Shown here piece after piece: positions 18,234 through 27,177 of a DNA stretch of 64,000 nt. The DNA is from Taibaiella sp047605615 (lineage in GTDB: Bacteria > Bacteroidota > Bacteroidia > Chitinophagales > Chitinophagaceae): positions 8,616 to 72,615 of the forward strand of contig JASGFI010000002.1 in NCBI GenBank assembly GCA_047605615.1. Reading direction: 5' to 3'. Every line of letters starts with the position of its first letter. Positions within the stretch are counted from its first letter, which is position 1. Position numbers and translations under genes: made by a program. The notes below the pieces were generated by a model, which had not been told where the DNA came from, made no database searches, and saw only the letters and a program-made list of their open reading frames with translations.

Positions 18234-19439
18234 ATGAAAATATTGCAACTCAACAACCGCATTCCCTACCCGCTAAACGATGGCGGCAACATAGGCGTGC
18301 ATTATTATACGCAAGGCTACCTCGATGCAGGCGTGCAGCTGAGCATGTTGGCCATGAACACCACGAGGCACTGGGCAGATGTGGCAGCTTTGCCGCCCAT
18401 TTATAAAAGACTGCAACATTTTGAAACCGTAAAAGTAGATAACCGCATAAAGCCCTTGGCCGCTTTGGCCAATCTTTTTACCCAAAAATCTTACAACATC
18501 GGACGGTTCGTTTCTTCGGAATTTGAAGAAAAACTGAAACACTTATTGGCGAACGAACATTTCGACATAGTACAATTAGAGGGGCTTTACTTGGTGCCCT
18601 ATGTAGCTACCATAAGAAAATACAGCAAGGCCAAAGTGGTGTTGCGCCAGCACAATATAGAGTTCAGGATTTGGGAACGGCTGGCCGCAAAAACCACGAA
18701 CCCGCTAAAAAAATGGTACTTGGATTTGTTGGCGCGGAGGTTGAAAAAATATGAATTGGAGCATTTGGCCGACTACGATTTGGTATTGCCCATTTCCAAG
18801 GAAGACGAAGCGTTTTTTAGGCAATTGGGAACGGGCAGCCCTACTTTTTTGCATCCTTTCGGGATAGATGTTTCAAAAATTCCATTTTCACCGTCAACGA
18901 AAGAACCCGTAAGCCTGTACCATATAGGCGCCATGGATTGGCTGGCCAACCGGGAAAGCGTGGATTGGCTTTTGGAAAAGGTGGTGCCGCAACTGGCCGA
19001 AAGGATGCCGGGGCTAAAGTTGCATTTGGCAGGCAGGAATATGCCGGAAAAATACCTGCAATTGACCATGCCCAATGTGGTGGTGCATGGCGAAGTGCCC
19101 GATGCCGCGGCATTTGAGCAAGACAAAAGCGTTTTGCTGGTGCCCTTGCAATCGGGCGGTGGCGTGCGCATCAAGATATTTCAGGCAATGGCTTTGGGGA
19201 AGGCCATAGTTACCACTTCCGTGGGTGTAGAAGGCATAGAGGCCGTAAGCGGCAAGCATCTTTTTATTGCCAACGATGCCGCCGCATTTGCGCAGCAAAT
19301 ATTGCAGTTGGCTACCGACCCCAAGCTAATAGGGCAAATGGGGCAAAACGCCCGAAAGCTCCTTGAAGAAAGATACGATTCCCGCCAAACAATGGCGTTG
19401 CTTTTGGAGCGATTGCAACAGCTGACAGGCAGCGAATGA
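18234..19439 (+). CDS. Glycosyltransferase, GT-B fold (GT4-type)
   Basis: A 401-residue cytosolic or membrane-associated glycosyltransferase. The N-terminal domain starts KILQLNNRIPYPLNDGGNIGVHYY, the usual family 4 opening with its Gly-rich loop, and contains IVQLEGLYLVPY and VVLRQHNIEF. The C-terminal nucleotide-sugar-binding domain has LYHIGAMDWLANRESVDWL, LHLAGRNMP and the EX7E-like region VPLQSGGGVRIKIFQAMALGKAIVTTSVGVEGI. It probably acts in surface polysaccharide or glycolipid synthesis, but no other sugar gene is adjacent. Islands lie on both sides of it. Its last 75 bases are duplicated, without the stop codon, at 22125-22198. Confidence 0.88.
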   Translation: MKILQLNNRIPYPLNDGGNIGVHYYTQGYLDAGVQLSMLAMNTTRHWADVAALPPIYKRLQHFETVKVDNRIKPLAALANLFTQKSYNIGRFVSSEFEEKLKHLLANEHFDIVQLEGLYLVPYVATIRKYSKAKVVLRQHNIEFRIWERLAAKTTNPLKKWYLDLLARRLKKYELEHLADYDLVLPISKEDEAFFRQLGTGSPTFLHPFGIDVSKIPFSPSTKEPVSLYHIGAMDWLANRESVDWLLEKVVPQLAERMPGLKLHLAGRNMPEKYLQLTMPNVVVHGEVPDAAAFEQDKSVLLVPLQSGGGVRIKIFQAMALGKAIVTTSVGVEGIEAVSGKHLFIANDAAAFAQQILQLATDPKLIGQMGQNARKLLEERYDSRQTMALLLERLQQLTGSE

Positions 19440-19511
19440 GGGGCGAAAACGTACGGGCTGCATTGGCCGGCAAATCATTATAATCTGCGGCACGGACGGC
19501 AAATGGCATTT
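19363..19511. repeat. Left host duplication of island 2 (149 bp)
   Basis: The glycosyltransferase 3' end plus 72 bases of downstream DNA. It is repeated at 22125-22261 with several substitutions, an 11-base gap that removes the stop codon, and a one-base gap. Confidence 0.9.
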
Positions 19512-19514
19512 TCA

Positions 19515-19541
19515 GCGCTCTCGCATAACTTGTGATAGCCC
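19515..19541 (-). repeat. TIR-element end, left boundary of island 2
   Basis: CGCTCTCGCA followed directly by TAACTTGTGATAGC: the inverted right end of R2 with an internal 14-base deletion. The rest of 19542-19777 shows nothing I can identify. Confidence 0.65.
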
Positions 19542-19777
19542 GACACCCTTATATGCTTTTCACTCCTAAGCAATTGGCTAAATTCCATTGCCGCCGTGGC
19601 GTCCGTACAGCAAGATGCTATTTCGACAACAAACAATCCAAAATCTGAAACTTGATTATAGCATACGGCCGCAGCGAAACCCGCATCAAAAAATGTAATT
19701 TATTTCTCGGGATTGTTAAAGTGATATAGCTTTACAGACACAGAACACATATCTACATGTACTTTTGTTTGATTTAC

Positions 19778-19813
19778 AACTTTGCCAACTTTCAAAAAGT
19801 TGGCAAAGTTTTT
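19778..19813. terminator. Hairpin downstream of the 19839 gene
   Basis: A 14-bp stem (19778-19791 with 19797-19810), with T-rich flank on the plus side and an A/T-rich flank on the other. It lies 28 bases past the minus-strand stop at 19839. A hairpin with nearly the same arms occurs at 62551-62583. Confidence 0.65.
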
Positions 19814-19838
19814 AAAAACTATATCAGATTAACAATGC

Positions 19839-20225
19839 CTATTTCTCAAAATCTATCCAGTAACCCTTGGGCTGTTCAGTATCTTTTAAACTATCATAAA
19901 TTGAGTCATTAAACAAATATATGCCACAAATGCCATTTTTTATATGAACATTTCTGATGTCCCTTTCTACAACTTTTCTTGTCTTCGGAAAAACAAATAG
20001 AACCTTTGACTTTTTCTTTAAAATATTTACCATAACACTTTCACATGAAAAACAATTTGCTATAGGCATAACTGCAAGAGTAAAAGACTTTGGAAGATCG
20101 TTGTACTCGCTTTCCATTTTTAAAATTGAGATAATTTCCGCCTTCTCTTTTCGTGCAAAAAGCGTAAAACTTAGCAGCAAGCTACTTATAATTAATCCTA
20201 TACTTTTCAATGTAAACATTTTCAT
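19839..20225 (-). CDS. Small secreted CxxC protein, island 2
   Basis: A 128-residue protein with an N-terminal signal (LKSIGLIISSLLLSFTLFA). The mature part has a strand SFTLAVMP, then Cys58-x2-Cys61 (NCFSC), a helix and a strand VLFVFP, the same order and spacing as residues 23-57 of the 490-residue island 1 protein. This is the layout of the first beta-alpha-beta of a thioredoxin-like fold. The rest of a full thioredoxin domain is not obvious. Its ATG overlaps a TGA that ends an open extension of the upstream propeller gene (ATGA), suggesting coupled translation. A periplasmic thiol role is inferred. Confidence 0.62.
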   Translation of the reverse strand: MKMFTLKSIGLIISSLLLSFTLFARKEKAEIISILKMESEYNDLPKSFTLAVMPIANCFSCESVMVNILKKKSKVLFVFPKTRKVVERDIRNVHIKNGICGIYLFNDSIYDSLKDTEQPKGYWIDFEK

Positions 20226-20434
20226 CGTCTTTTGTCAAATAATATATATCGTCTTGAATTAGAAAAAAAAAAAAAACAATGTGAGAAATTCTTTGTAGAA
20301 AACACTTTGACTGGCTTGCTTAATTTGTTTTCTTTAATAGAATACCAATGTAGGGCACAAGAATAGATTCGCGTATTAATATCCTTGCTCATTATTTCAA
20401 TTAAATAATTTTCCTTATCTATCTGTAAGAAATA
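20222..20434 (-). other. Open extension of the propeller frame past its stop
   Basis: After the TAA at 20435-20437 the same frame stays open for about 70 codons (YFLQIDKENYLIEIM...). It crosses a run of 14 T and ends at a TGA overlapping the next start as ATGA. In such AT-rich DNA this is unlikely by chance. The TAA may therefore be a premature nonsense mutation in a longer propeller gene. Confidence 0.45.
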
Positions 20435-21397
20435 TTAGATATGTTGTAAAGAGTCTGAATTTAACAGATTTCTAATATTGAACAATTCGGTACATTTTTT
20501 ATCGTTTAATGCACTTACGGAGAATAGTCCGTGAAAATATACATTATTGTTTTTTCTATAAAAATGAAATTTAGGATTCCACGAAAACAGGTCGTGCTTT
20601 AAGCTATCAGGAAATTTATAGTCAACATAATCAAATGTATTCGGTTTTGAGTTTAGGTTGAACGTCACCATATTTTTCTCTCTATAGCTGTTGCCGCTAC
20701 TTTTAGAATATGTAGTGGGGATTAAAATTTCACTTTTATTAATCAAAAAGCTTCCAAAACTCGGTTGAGAGTAGGTGACAGAATCTTCTGACATATTTGG
20801 AGGATTCAGTTTATAGGATGATACAGGCAAAGCTTTGTCAGCAATGCGCGTTTTTAAATTTATACGAAACACGACTTCTGTTTTGCTAATAAAGGTGGCA
20901 TCAGTCGATTTGTCTTTAATCACAAAGTCTTTCTTATACTGGCTCGTTACCCCAGATAATATCCAGACATAACTATTGGAATCTATACTCTCTACGTCTA
21001 AAATTTGAAAAGCCATACTATAAGGCACGTCGTTCCGCAAATGATTTCTATCAATATAAAGCCTGTCTGGAAAATACGCCTGTAGTTCATATTTTGTAAA
21101 GCTATCCAATACACTATTTATATGCTCATTTTTAATTGCAGAATCAACATTGATATTGTTCAACATTTTTCCATTACGAATATCATAAATAGCAACTTCT
21201 GAATGATTTGCAATACAAATAATAGCCGTATCCCCAATCATCAGAAACTCATTAGGAATAACTTTGTGTATTATTTTGCTCTCATCAAGGATAATTTTGC
21301 TTGACGGATTCAACGTTGCATCAAAAAAACTGTGCTTTTCCGAGGAATTACATCCCCAAAAAAGCACAGTTAAAATGGTTAGAAAAAATTTACACAT
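20435..21397 (-). CDS. Propeller-like lipoprotein, island 2 (possibly truncated)
   Basis: A 320-residue lipoprotein: signal MCKFFLTILTVLFWGC with Cys16 as the lipidated residue. The mature protein has repeated beta-strand phrases (FLMIGDTAIICIANHSEVAIYDI, YVWILSGVTSQY, SFLINKSEILIPTTY) consistent with a six-bladed beta-propeller, inferred by pattern. It begins 27 bases after the small lipoprotein gene and is followed by the CxxC gene, so the three probably form one minus-strand operon. The frame remains open after the stop (see 20222-20434). It is shorter than the 370-400 residues I would expect for a complete protein of this type, which fits truncation. Confidence 0.6.
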   Translation of the reverse strand: MCKFFLTILTVLFWGCNSSEKHSFFDATLNPSSKIILDESKIIHKVIPNEFLMIGDTAIICIANHSEVAIYDIRNGKMLNNINVDSAIKNEHINSVLDSFTKYELQAYFPDRLYIDRNHLRNDVPYSMAFQILDVESIDSNSYVWILSGVTSQYKKDFVIKDKSTDATFISKTEVVFRINLKTRIADKALPVSSYKLNPPNMSEDSVTYSQPSFGSFLINKSEILIPTTYSKSSGNSYREKNMVTFNLNSKPNTFDYVDYKFPDSLKHDLFSWNPKFHFYRKNNNVYFHGLFSVSALNDKKCTELFNIRNLLNSDSLQHI

Positions 21398-21424
21398 TTT
21401 AATTAATTCTTACTGCCTTCAACT

Positions 21425-21910
21425 TTATTTACTCGAAATAACTGTCTGTCCCGAACCGGTTGTTACAGTCACCATTGAAGCTATAGTTGCCACTGGCCCT
21501 GTATGATATGCCCCAATGGAAATCAAAGGAGAGTTGGTATCGGTGGCAGTATATGATTGTGCGCTGGCATTTGTTACACTTGTCAAATGATTTGCGCTAA
21601 CCAAAACCCAGCAAATAGGCCCATTTTCGTAGCAAATAATATTACCGAGGTAATCTTCATCTGCGTATCGGCCAACTATTACAACAACACTCATATAACT
21701 GTTGTCCGAGCATGTCATTCAATTCGCCCGTAGTTCCAGCTCTGGCATCATCAATTATGTTTGACAATGGCTGTGTATAATCATAACTCGAACCGGATGA
21801 CATGGTTTGAACTTTTGCATCTCCTATTGTAGATTTCGGAGAAGTAGAGTCGATTTTCTGACATGATGCTAATAAGGTGACTATACTAGCAAAAAATAGA
21901 TTTTTTTCAT
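21425..21910 (-). pseudogene. Small lipoprotein, two frameshifts
   Basis: From the ATG at 21910 the annotated frame stops after nine codons. Shifting by one base in the A7 run gives MKKNLFFASIVTLLASCQKI, a clear lipoprotein signal, and then a linker with KVQTMSSGSS. A second shift, near 21715-21735, is needed to reach SYMSVVVIVGRYADEDYLG and NIICYENGPICW, ending at 21425. The intact protein would be about 155-160 residues with a Cys pair near its middle. The KVQTMSS phrase links it to the broken lipoprotein of island 1. It could be a decaying gene or carry sequencing errors. Confidence 0.55.
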
Positions 21911-22091
21911 TGGTACATTTTTAATAAAAGACAAAAAATCTTGGGCGAAAGTACAGTATTTTTATAAAAAGCACCCGATTTTATTGTGATTCCAAATCAA
22001 CATTGTTGGTTTCATAAAGAATATTATAATGTTTTGGCAATTTTTTTTTGAATTGTTTCTTTAAAATTAAAAACTTTAAGTACCATCATCG

Positions 22092-22124
22092 CAAGCCTGC
22101 TGCGCAAGAATGCGATAGCTGGCA
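22092..22124 (-). repeat. TIR-element end, right boundary of island 2
   Basis: CTGCTGCGCAAGAATGCG followed by ATAGCTGG is the inverted left end of R2/R3 with one mismatch and one inserted base. It abuts the right host duplication. The stretch 21911-22091 before it is AT-rich and otherwise featureless. Confidence 0.65.
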
Positions 22125-22261
22125 TTGAAGAAAAATACGATTCCCGCCAAACAATGGCATTGCTTTTGGAGCGATTGCAGCAGCTAATAGACAGCGAAAA
22201 CGTACGGGCTGCATGGCCGGCAAATCATTATAATTTGCGGCACGGACGGCAAATGGCATTT
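22125..22261. repeat. Right host duplication of island 2 (137 bp)
   Basis: A copy of 19363-19511. It holds an untranslated remnant of the glycosyltransferase C-terminus (EEKYDSRQTMALLLERLQQL) and ends just before the -7 element of the TPR gene. Confidence 0.9.
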
Positions 22262-22264
22262 CTT

Positions 22265-22272
22265 TATCTTTG
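22265..22272 (+). promoter_or_regulatory. Probable -7 element of the TPR operon
   Basis: TATCTTTG, a full TAnnTTTG match 69 bases before the TPR-gene ATG. A TTTG lies 27 bases upstream, farther than the usual 19-21. Confidence 0.4.
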
Positions 22273-22340
22273 CGCCAATCAAACAAAATTGTCAATCGTC
22301 CTTCAAACCTGCCCCGAACAAGGGCAAATATGTAAGATTA

Positions 22341-25300
22341 ATGAGCGCAACCTTAAAACGCTTCCTGCTATATTCGGGACTGTTTTCCGCCGCAAACCTG
22401 GCCCAGGCACCCGTTCGGCTATATGCGCAGGTGCCGGAGAGCAATAATTTAGACTTTGCCCTGTTGAAACACAGCAAAGAACAATTTGAACAAGCGCATT
22501 ACGTGCTGGCCGCGCGCAGCGCCAGGGAGTTTTTGGCCCAACCCATACAGCCCACCAACAGCCGGGACAGCCAATTGCTTACCCTTGCCTTGCAACAGGC
22601 AAAATACATAAAGGCCGTAAGCAACCTGAAAGCCAATCTGGACGGCAGCGTGGCGGGCGCGCAAGACTATATTGCCCACGCCATCAACCCTGTTTACAGG
22701 CAAAGGACGGCTTTCGCATTGGCACAACATTATTTTGCCGAAGACAACCTGCCGGCAGCCATAGAACAATACGAATTGGCCGGCATAGAAAACCTGAGCA
22801 ACAGCGAAATAGCCGATGCCAAATTCGAGTTGGCCTACAGCTACTTCAACGACCGCCGGTTCGACAAAGCCAAGCCGCTGTTTGCCAGCATCAAAGATTT
22901 GCCCGACAACAAGTATTACATAGCGGGCAATTATTACTATGGTTTATTGGCCTACAACGACAAGGATTACGCGCAGGCATTGGCCAGTTTCAAACGCATA
23001 CACAACGAAGAGGAATACAAGGACATAGTGCCGTATTACGAAGCCGAGATAAACTACTTCTCCGGCGACTACGATGCCGTATTGGCCTTGAGCAACCGCT
23101 ATCTGCGCAAAAACGACAAGCCCTATTACGACAAGGAAATGCACCTGCTTACGGGGCAAACTTATTTCGAGAGAAAGCAATTCAAGGAAGCACTGCCTTA
23201 TTTTGAATATTACTACAACAATTCCGAACGGGTACGGAAAGAGGAATTGTACGAATTGGCTTATACCTATTACAGGCTGGACAAATGGAAAGATGCCATT
23301 GACAAGTTTAAACCGCTGAGCAACACCAACGACTCGCTGGGGCAAACCTCCATGTATTTATTGGGCGATTGTTATTTGGAAACCGGCGACAAAAAAGGCG
23401 CGCGCAATGCTTTTGGAATGTGTGCCGACATGGATTTCAATCCTTCGCAAAAAGAAGCAGCCGCTTTCCTGTATGCCAAACTTTCTTATGAATCAGGCAA
23501 TGAAAGCGTGGCCACACGCAAGCTGTACGATTTTGTGAAACAATATCCGCACTCGGCCAATACACCCGAAGCACAAAAATTATTGGGGTCGCTTTTGGCG
23601 CGCAGCAGCAATTACAGCGAGGCTTTTGCCATCATGGGCGACATGCCGGTAAAAGACAACCAGACATGGGCCATATACCAGCAAGTGGGCTTGGGCAGGG
23701 CCTTGCAACTGATGCAGAGCAACAAATACCATGAAGCCGACAGCGTACTTAGCCTTAGCCTACAACAACCGGCCAGTGCCGACTATGAAGCCATTGCCTA
23801 CTTTTGGAAGGGCGATATAGCTTACAGGGAACAACGTTATGCCCAAGCCATACAACACAGCAATACTTTCTTGGAAAAGGTAAAGGGCAGGGAGGCTACG
23901 GCACGGCGCATCAGCCCGCAAGCTACCGTGGCCAATGCCAATTACACCATTGGCTACGCATCTATGGAAACCGACAAATACAGCGAAGCCGGCAAAGCCT
24001 TTGCTTCGGCACAACAAGATGCAGGCACCAATGAAAGCATAGACGCTACCGTGCGCGAAGCAGACGCCTATTTCATGCAAAAGGATTTTGACAAGGCCGG
24101 TCGCCTGTACGACAAAGCCATGGCGGCCAACACACCGGAAAGCGACTACGCCCGTTACCAAAAAAGCCTGGTACTGGGCCTGCAAGGCAAGAATGACGAA
24201 AAAATAAACCAACTCAATACCATAGTCAACAAAGTACCGGCTTCGCCCCTGCGCGACGAGGCACGTTACGAATTGGCCGTTTCCTATCTGGAAGCCGACA
24301 GGAACAACGAGGCCATACAATTATTGGAATCGGTAAGCAACAACAGCAACGTACCCGAGGCTTTGCGCGCCAAGGCCATGTCCAAATTGGCGTATGCCTA
24401 CCGGGAAACAGGCAACGATGGCCAAGCCATTAAAACGCTGCGCAATTACCTGACCCAGTACCCCACGGCCAATGACCGAACCGCCGCAGCCGATGCTTTG
24501 CGCAACTTGTACATAGACCAAGGCGACCCCGACAAGTACGCCGAGTTTTTGAAAGAAAACAATATGCCCGCCGAAAGCGAAGCCGGCATGGAACAAACAT
24601 ATTATGCCGCCGCCGAAACCGAATACGGCAACGGTAATTGGAACAAATCGGTAGCCTTGTTCGGCAAATATTTGGACAAATATCCCAATGGCAGCAATGC
24701 CGTCAAGGCGCGCTATTACAGGGCAGAATCTTATTTCAACCAAAAAGAAACTGCCAAAGCGTTAGTGGATTATAAGGCCGTAGCCGATGGCCATTGGAAC
24801 GATTTTACCGATGATGCCGCTGCCCGTGCCGCACAGATAGCCATGCAACAAAAAGACTATGCCACGGCACAACAGTACTATGGCATACTGCGCAATACCG
24901 TTACGGACAATGCAAGTTTGCAAAATGCCTACAAAGGTTTGATGCAAGCCAACGCCGCCACCAACCAAAATACAGCGGCGGCAGCCTATGCCGATACACT
25001 GTTGGCCATGCCGGAAGTAGCTGCCGGCACCAAGGCCGAGGCGCAATTGATTAAAGCGCGCAGCCTGCAACAAAACAGCGACCTTGAAACGGCCAAAAAT
25101 ATGTATGCTGTCCTGGACAAGCAAAACATAGGCGCAACCAGTGCCGAAGCCCGGTACAGGATAGCCGAGATATTGCTGCAGCAAAACAAACTCAAAGAGG
25201 CCGAAGAACAGGCCAGCTATGCGGCGCAGGCTTCGGGAGGGTCGGACTATTGGGTGGTGAAATCCTACATTTTGATAGCCGATATTTTAACCCAGCAAAA

Positions 25301-25439
25301 AGATTATTTCAACGCAAAAGCAACCCTGCAAAGCATCATCAGCAACAACGACAATAAAGAAATAAAAGAGGAAGCCGCCAAAAAATTGGCCGAAGTGAAA
25401 AAGCTGGAAAAATCCTCATCTAAATTAAACGAAGAATAA
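22341..25439 (+). CDS. Large tetratricopeptide repeat protein
   Basis: A 1032-residue secreted or periplasmic protein composed almost entirely of TPR units. Recurrent phrases such as DAKFELAYSYFNDRRFDKAKPLF, EELYELAYTYYRLDKWKDAIDKF, RDEARYELAVSYLEADRNNEAIQLL and AVKARYYRAESYFNQKETAKAL show the helix-turn-helix pattern with Ala/Gly at position 8 and Tyr/Phe pairs. A signal peptide is likely in the first 30 residues, before QVPESNNLDF. TPR arrays of this kind mediate protein-protein contacts. It is followed by a beta-barrel gene after 28 bases and then an HU/SPOR gene, a gene order I associate with Bacteroidota envelope operons. The specific partner is unknown. Confidence 0.85.
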   Translation: MSATLKRFLLYSGLFSAANLAQAPVRLYAQVPESNNLDFALLKHSKEQFEQAHYVLAARSAREFLAQPIQPTNSRDSQLLTLALQQAKYIKAVSNLKANLDGSVAGAQDYIAHAINPVYRQRTAFALAQHYFAEDNLPAAIEQYELAGIENLSNSEIADAKFELAYSYFNDRRFDKAKPLFASIKDLPDNKYYIAGNYYYGLLAYNDKDYAQALASFKRIHNEEEYKDIVPYYEAEINYFSGDYDAVLALSNRYLRKNDKPYYDKEMHLLTGQTYFERKQFKEALPYFEYYYNNSERVRKEELYELAYTYYRLDKWKDAIDKFKPLSNTNDSLGQTSMYLLGDCYLETGDKKGARNAFGMCADMDFNPSQKEAAAFLYAKLSYESGNESVATRKLYDFVKQYPHSANTPEAQKLLGSLLARSSNYSEAFAIMGDMPVKDNQTWAIYQQVGLGRALQLMQSNKYHEADSVLSLSLQQPASADYEAIAYFWKGDIAYREQRYAQAIQHSNTFLEKVKGREATARRISPQATVANANYTIGYASMETDKYSEAGKAFASAQQDAGTNESIDATVREADAYFMQKDFDKAGRLYDKAMAANTPESDYARYQKSLVLGLQGKNDEKINQLNTIVNKVPASPLRDEARYELAVSYLEADRNNEAIQLLESVSNNSNVPEALRAKAMSKLAYAYRETGNDGQAIKTLRNYLTQYPTANDRTAAADALRNLYIDQGDPDKYAEFLKENNMPAESEAGMEQTYYAAAETEYGNGNWNKSVALFGKYLDKYPNGSNAVKARYYRAESYFNQKETAKALVDYKAVADGHWNDFTDDAAARAAQIAMQQKDYATAQQYYGILRNTVTDNASLQNAYKGLMQANAATNQNTAAAAYADTLLAMPEVAAGTKAEAQLIKARSLQQNSDLETAKNMYAVLDKQNIGATSAEARYRIAEILLQQNKLKEAEEQASYAAQASGGSDYWVVKSYILIADILTQQKDYFNAKATLQSIISNNDNKEIKEEAAKKLAEVKKLEKSSSKLNEE

Positions 25440-25467
25440 CAGCCACTTGCTGGCAAAAGAATACTCC

Positions 25468-27117
25468 ATGAGAAGCATACACCAATTGATGGGCGGATGG
25501 TCGGTAATGACCGTGCTGTTGTGCGCTGCCACAGCCTCGGCGCAGCAGCGCAGGGACACCTCCATAGCCGGACAAACGATAGACATCATACAGTCTTACA
25601 AACCGGAAGTGGCCAAGCCTGTAAAGCCTGCCGTAATCCCCACATTGCCCAATATAGACACCGCGCGCCCTGCATTTCAATATGCAGTACCGCAGCAAAC
25701 GCTTAGCTACACGTACCATTCGGTACCCTTGCGCCCGTTGGCGTTGGGAAGGCAAGCCCAAGAAGTGCCTTTTCAAAACTATGTGAAGGCAGGATATGGC
25801 AATCTGCGCTCCCTTTACTTGGATGCAGGTATCGGCAGCTTTCAATCCAAAACCTACGAAACCGGGTTTCATGCAAGTCATTTGTCGCAAAAAGGTGGCG
25901 TGGAAAACCAGCAATCGTCCCGCACCACATTCAATGGTGCCGGCAAATATTTTACCAAGGGCCATGCATTGGCTGCCGCTTTGGATGTGTGGCGTTACGG
26001 CAATACCTTTTACGGTTACGACCATGCCGTTTACGAATACCCGAAATCCGACATCAGGCAAGCCTTTACGGGCGTGAACCTTTCCGTAGGTGCCGAAAAT
26101 ACATTGCCCAATAGCATGGGCATAAACTACAAACCAACATTTGATTTTGGCATGTACGGCGACAGGTTCAACGCTGCGGAACGGAGCTTCGGCTTCGATG
26201 TGCCCGCATCGAAAACGATAGACTCCACCCTTAGTTTTTCCTTGGGCATAAAAGGCAATTTTACCCAGTTGAAAAACGACAGCTTCAACCGGGGCAACAA
26301 TTATGTGCAGCTAAATCCTGCCGCCGACATAAAATTGCCCGCAACCGACATACACATCGGCATCAGCCCTACTTGGGGCAAAGATTATACGGCTTACCTT
26401 TTGCCCGACTTCCGTTTCAATACAAGGCTGGCCAAAAACAAATTGGCCTTCATAGCCGGTTGGAAAGGGGAATTGGATCAAAATACTTACCGACAATTGA
26501 GTACCAAAAATCCTTTCCTGTACAACATTTACGACATGCGGCAATCTAAAACCGACCGTGTGTATGCAGGCTTCGAGAGTGCCTTGGGCGGCCATGTAAG
26601 CTTTGGCGGCACTGTGTCGTGGCGGCAATGGAAAGACTTGGCTTTGTTTGTAAACGACTACAACCTGAACGCCGACGGCAAGCAATTTGCGGTGGTTTAC
26701 GACGAAAAAGTAAATGCCCTGAACCTCGATGCGTTCATACGTTACCAGGTGGGCAATGTTTTTGGCCTTAGCGCCAGTGGCACTTGGTACAATTTTTACA
26801 ATACCGCTACCTACGACAAGGTGTATGGCGAACCCATGTTGCGTTTGGGGGGCAACGTGTACGTGCATCCCTTGAAAAAACTGAACATAAACGTAAATGC
26901 CGATTTTTGGGACGGCATGTACAAAAGACTTGCCAACGGCAATGCAGATAAGATGTCCGCTTTCTTTGACCTGAGTGCCAATGCGGAATATAACATTATC
27001 CCAAGATTGTCGGTATTTGCGCAATTAAACAATATTTTCGGCACCAAATACCAACGCTGGAACCAATATGGTGCTTATGGTTTCAATATCATTGGCGGAC
27101 TACGCGTGAAGTTTTAG
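25468..27117 (+). CDS. TonB-dependent-receptor-like outer-membrane beta-barrel protein
   Basis: A 549-residue protein from the ATG at 25468. It was chosen over an upstream in-frame start because the signal peptide (ending ATASA, before QQRRDTS) begins here. The mature protein lacks a plug domain but consists of alternating amphipathic strands: FQNYVKAGYGNLRSLYLDAG, SLGIKGNFTQL, VYAGFESALGGHVSFGGTVSW and LSVFAQLNNIFGTKYQ. It ends in the aromatic barrel terminus GGLRVKF. LNNIFGTKYQRWNQYGAYGFN is the classic closing phrase of TonB-dependent receptors. Without a plug it may be a porin-like barrel or the barrel partner of the TPR protein. It lies in one operon with the TPR and HU/SPOR genes. Confidence 0.78.
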   Translation: MRSIHQLMGGWSVMTVLLCAATASAQQRRDTSIAGQTIDIIQSYKPEVAKPVKPAVIPTLPNIDTARPAFQYAVPQQTLSYTYHSVPLRPLALGRQAQEVPFQNYVKAGYGNLRSLYLDAGIGSFQSKTYETGFHASHLSQKGGVENQQSSRTTFNGAGKYFTKGHALAAALDVWRYGNTFYGYDHAVYEYPKSDIRQAFTGVNLSVGAENTLPNSMGINYKPTFDFGMYGDRFNAAERSFGFDVPASKTIDSTLSFSLGIKGNFTQLKNDSFNRGNNYVQLNPAADIKLPATDIHIGISPTWGKDYTAYLLPDFRFNTRLAKNKLAFIAGWKGELDQNTYRQLSTKNPFLYNIYDMRQSKTDRVYAGFESALGGHVSFGGTVSWRQWKDLALFVNDYNLNADGKQFAVVYDEKVNALNLDAFIRYQVGNVFGLSASGTWYNFYNTATYDKVYGEPMLRLGGNVYVHPLKKLNINVNADFWDGMYKRLANGNADKMSAFFDLSANAEYNIIPRLSVFAQLNNIFGTKYQRWNQYGAYGFNIIGGLRVKF

Positions 27118-27177
27118 GGTCTGTTTAAATTTTATCGTTAATTTGCCCGCAAGGAGCAAAGAATTATACCTCAGTTT

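Larger units (their letters stand above)
19512..22124. mobile_element. Island 2: AT-rich insertion bounded by TIR-element ends
   Basis: About 2.6 kb between the two host duplications. The left end (GCGCTCTCGCA then TAACTTGTGATAGC) matches the inverted right end of the R2/R3 element with a 14-base gap. The right end (CTGCTGCGCAAGAATGCGATAGC) matches the inverted left end. The island therefore lies in the opposite orientation to R2 and R3. It holds three minus-strand secreted or lipoprotein genes and no transposase. Confidence 0.65.
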
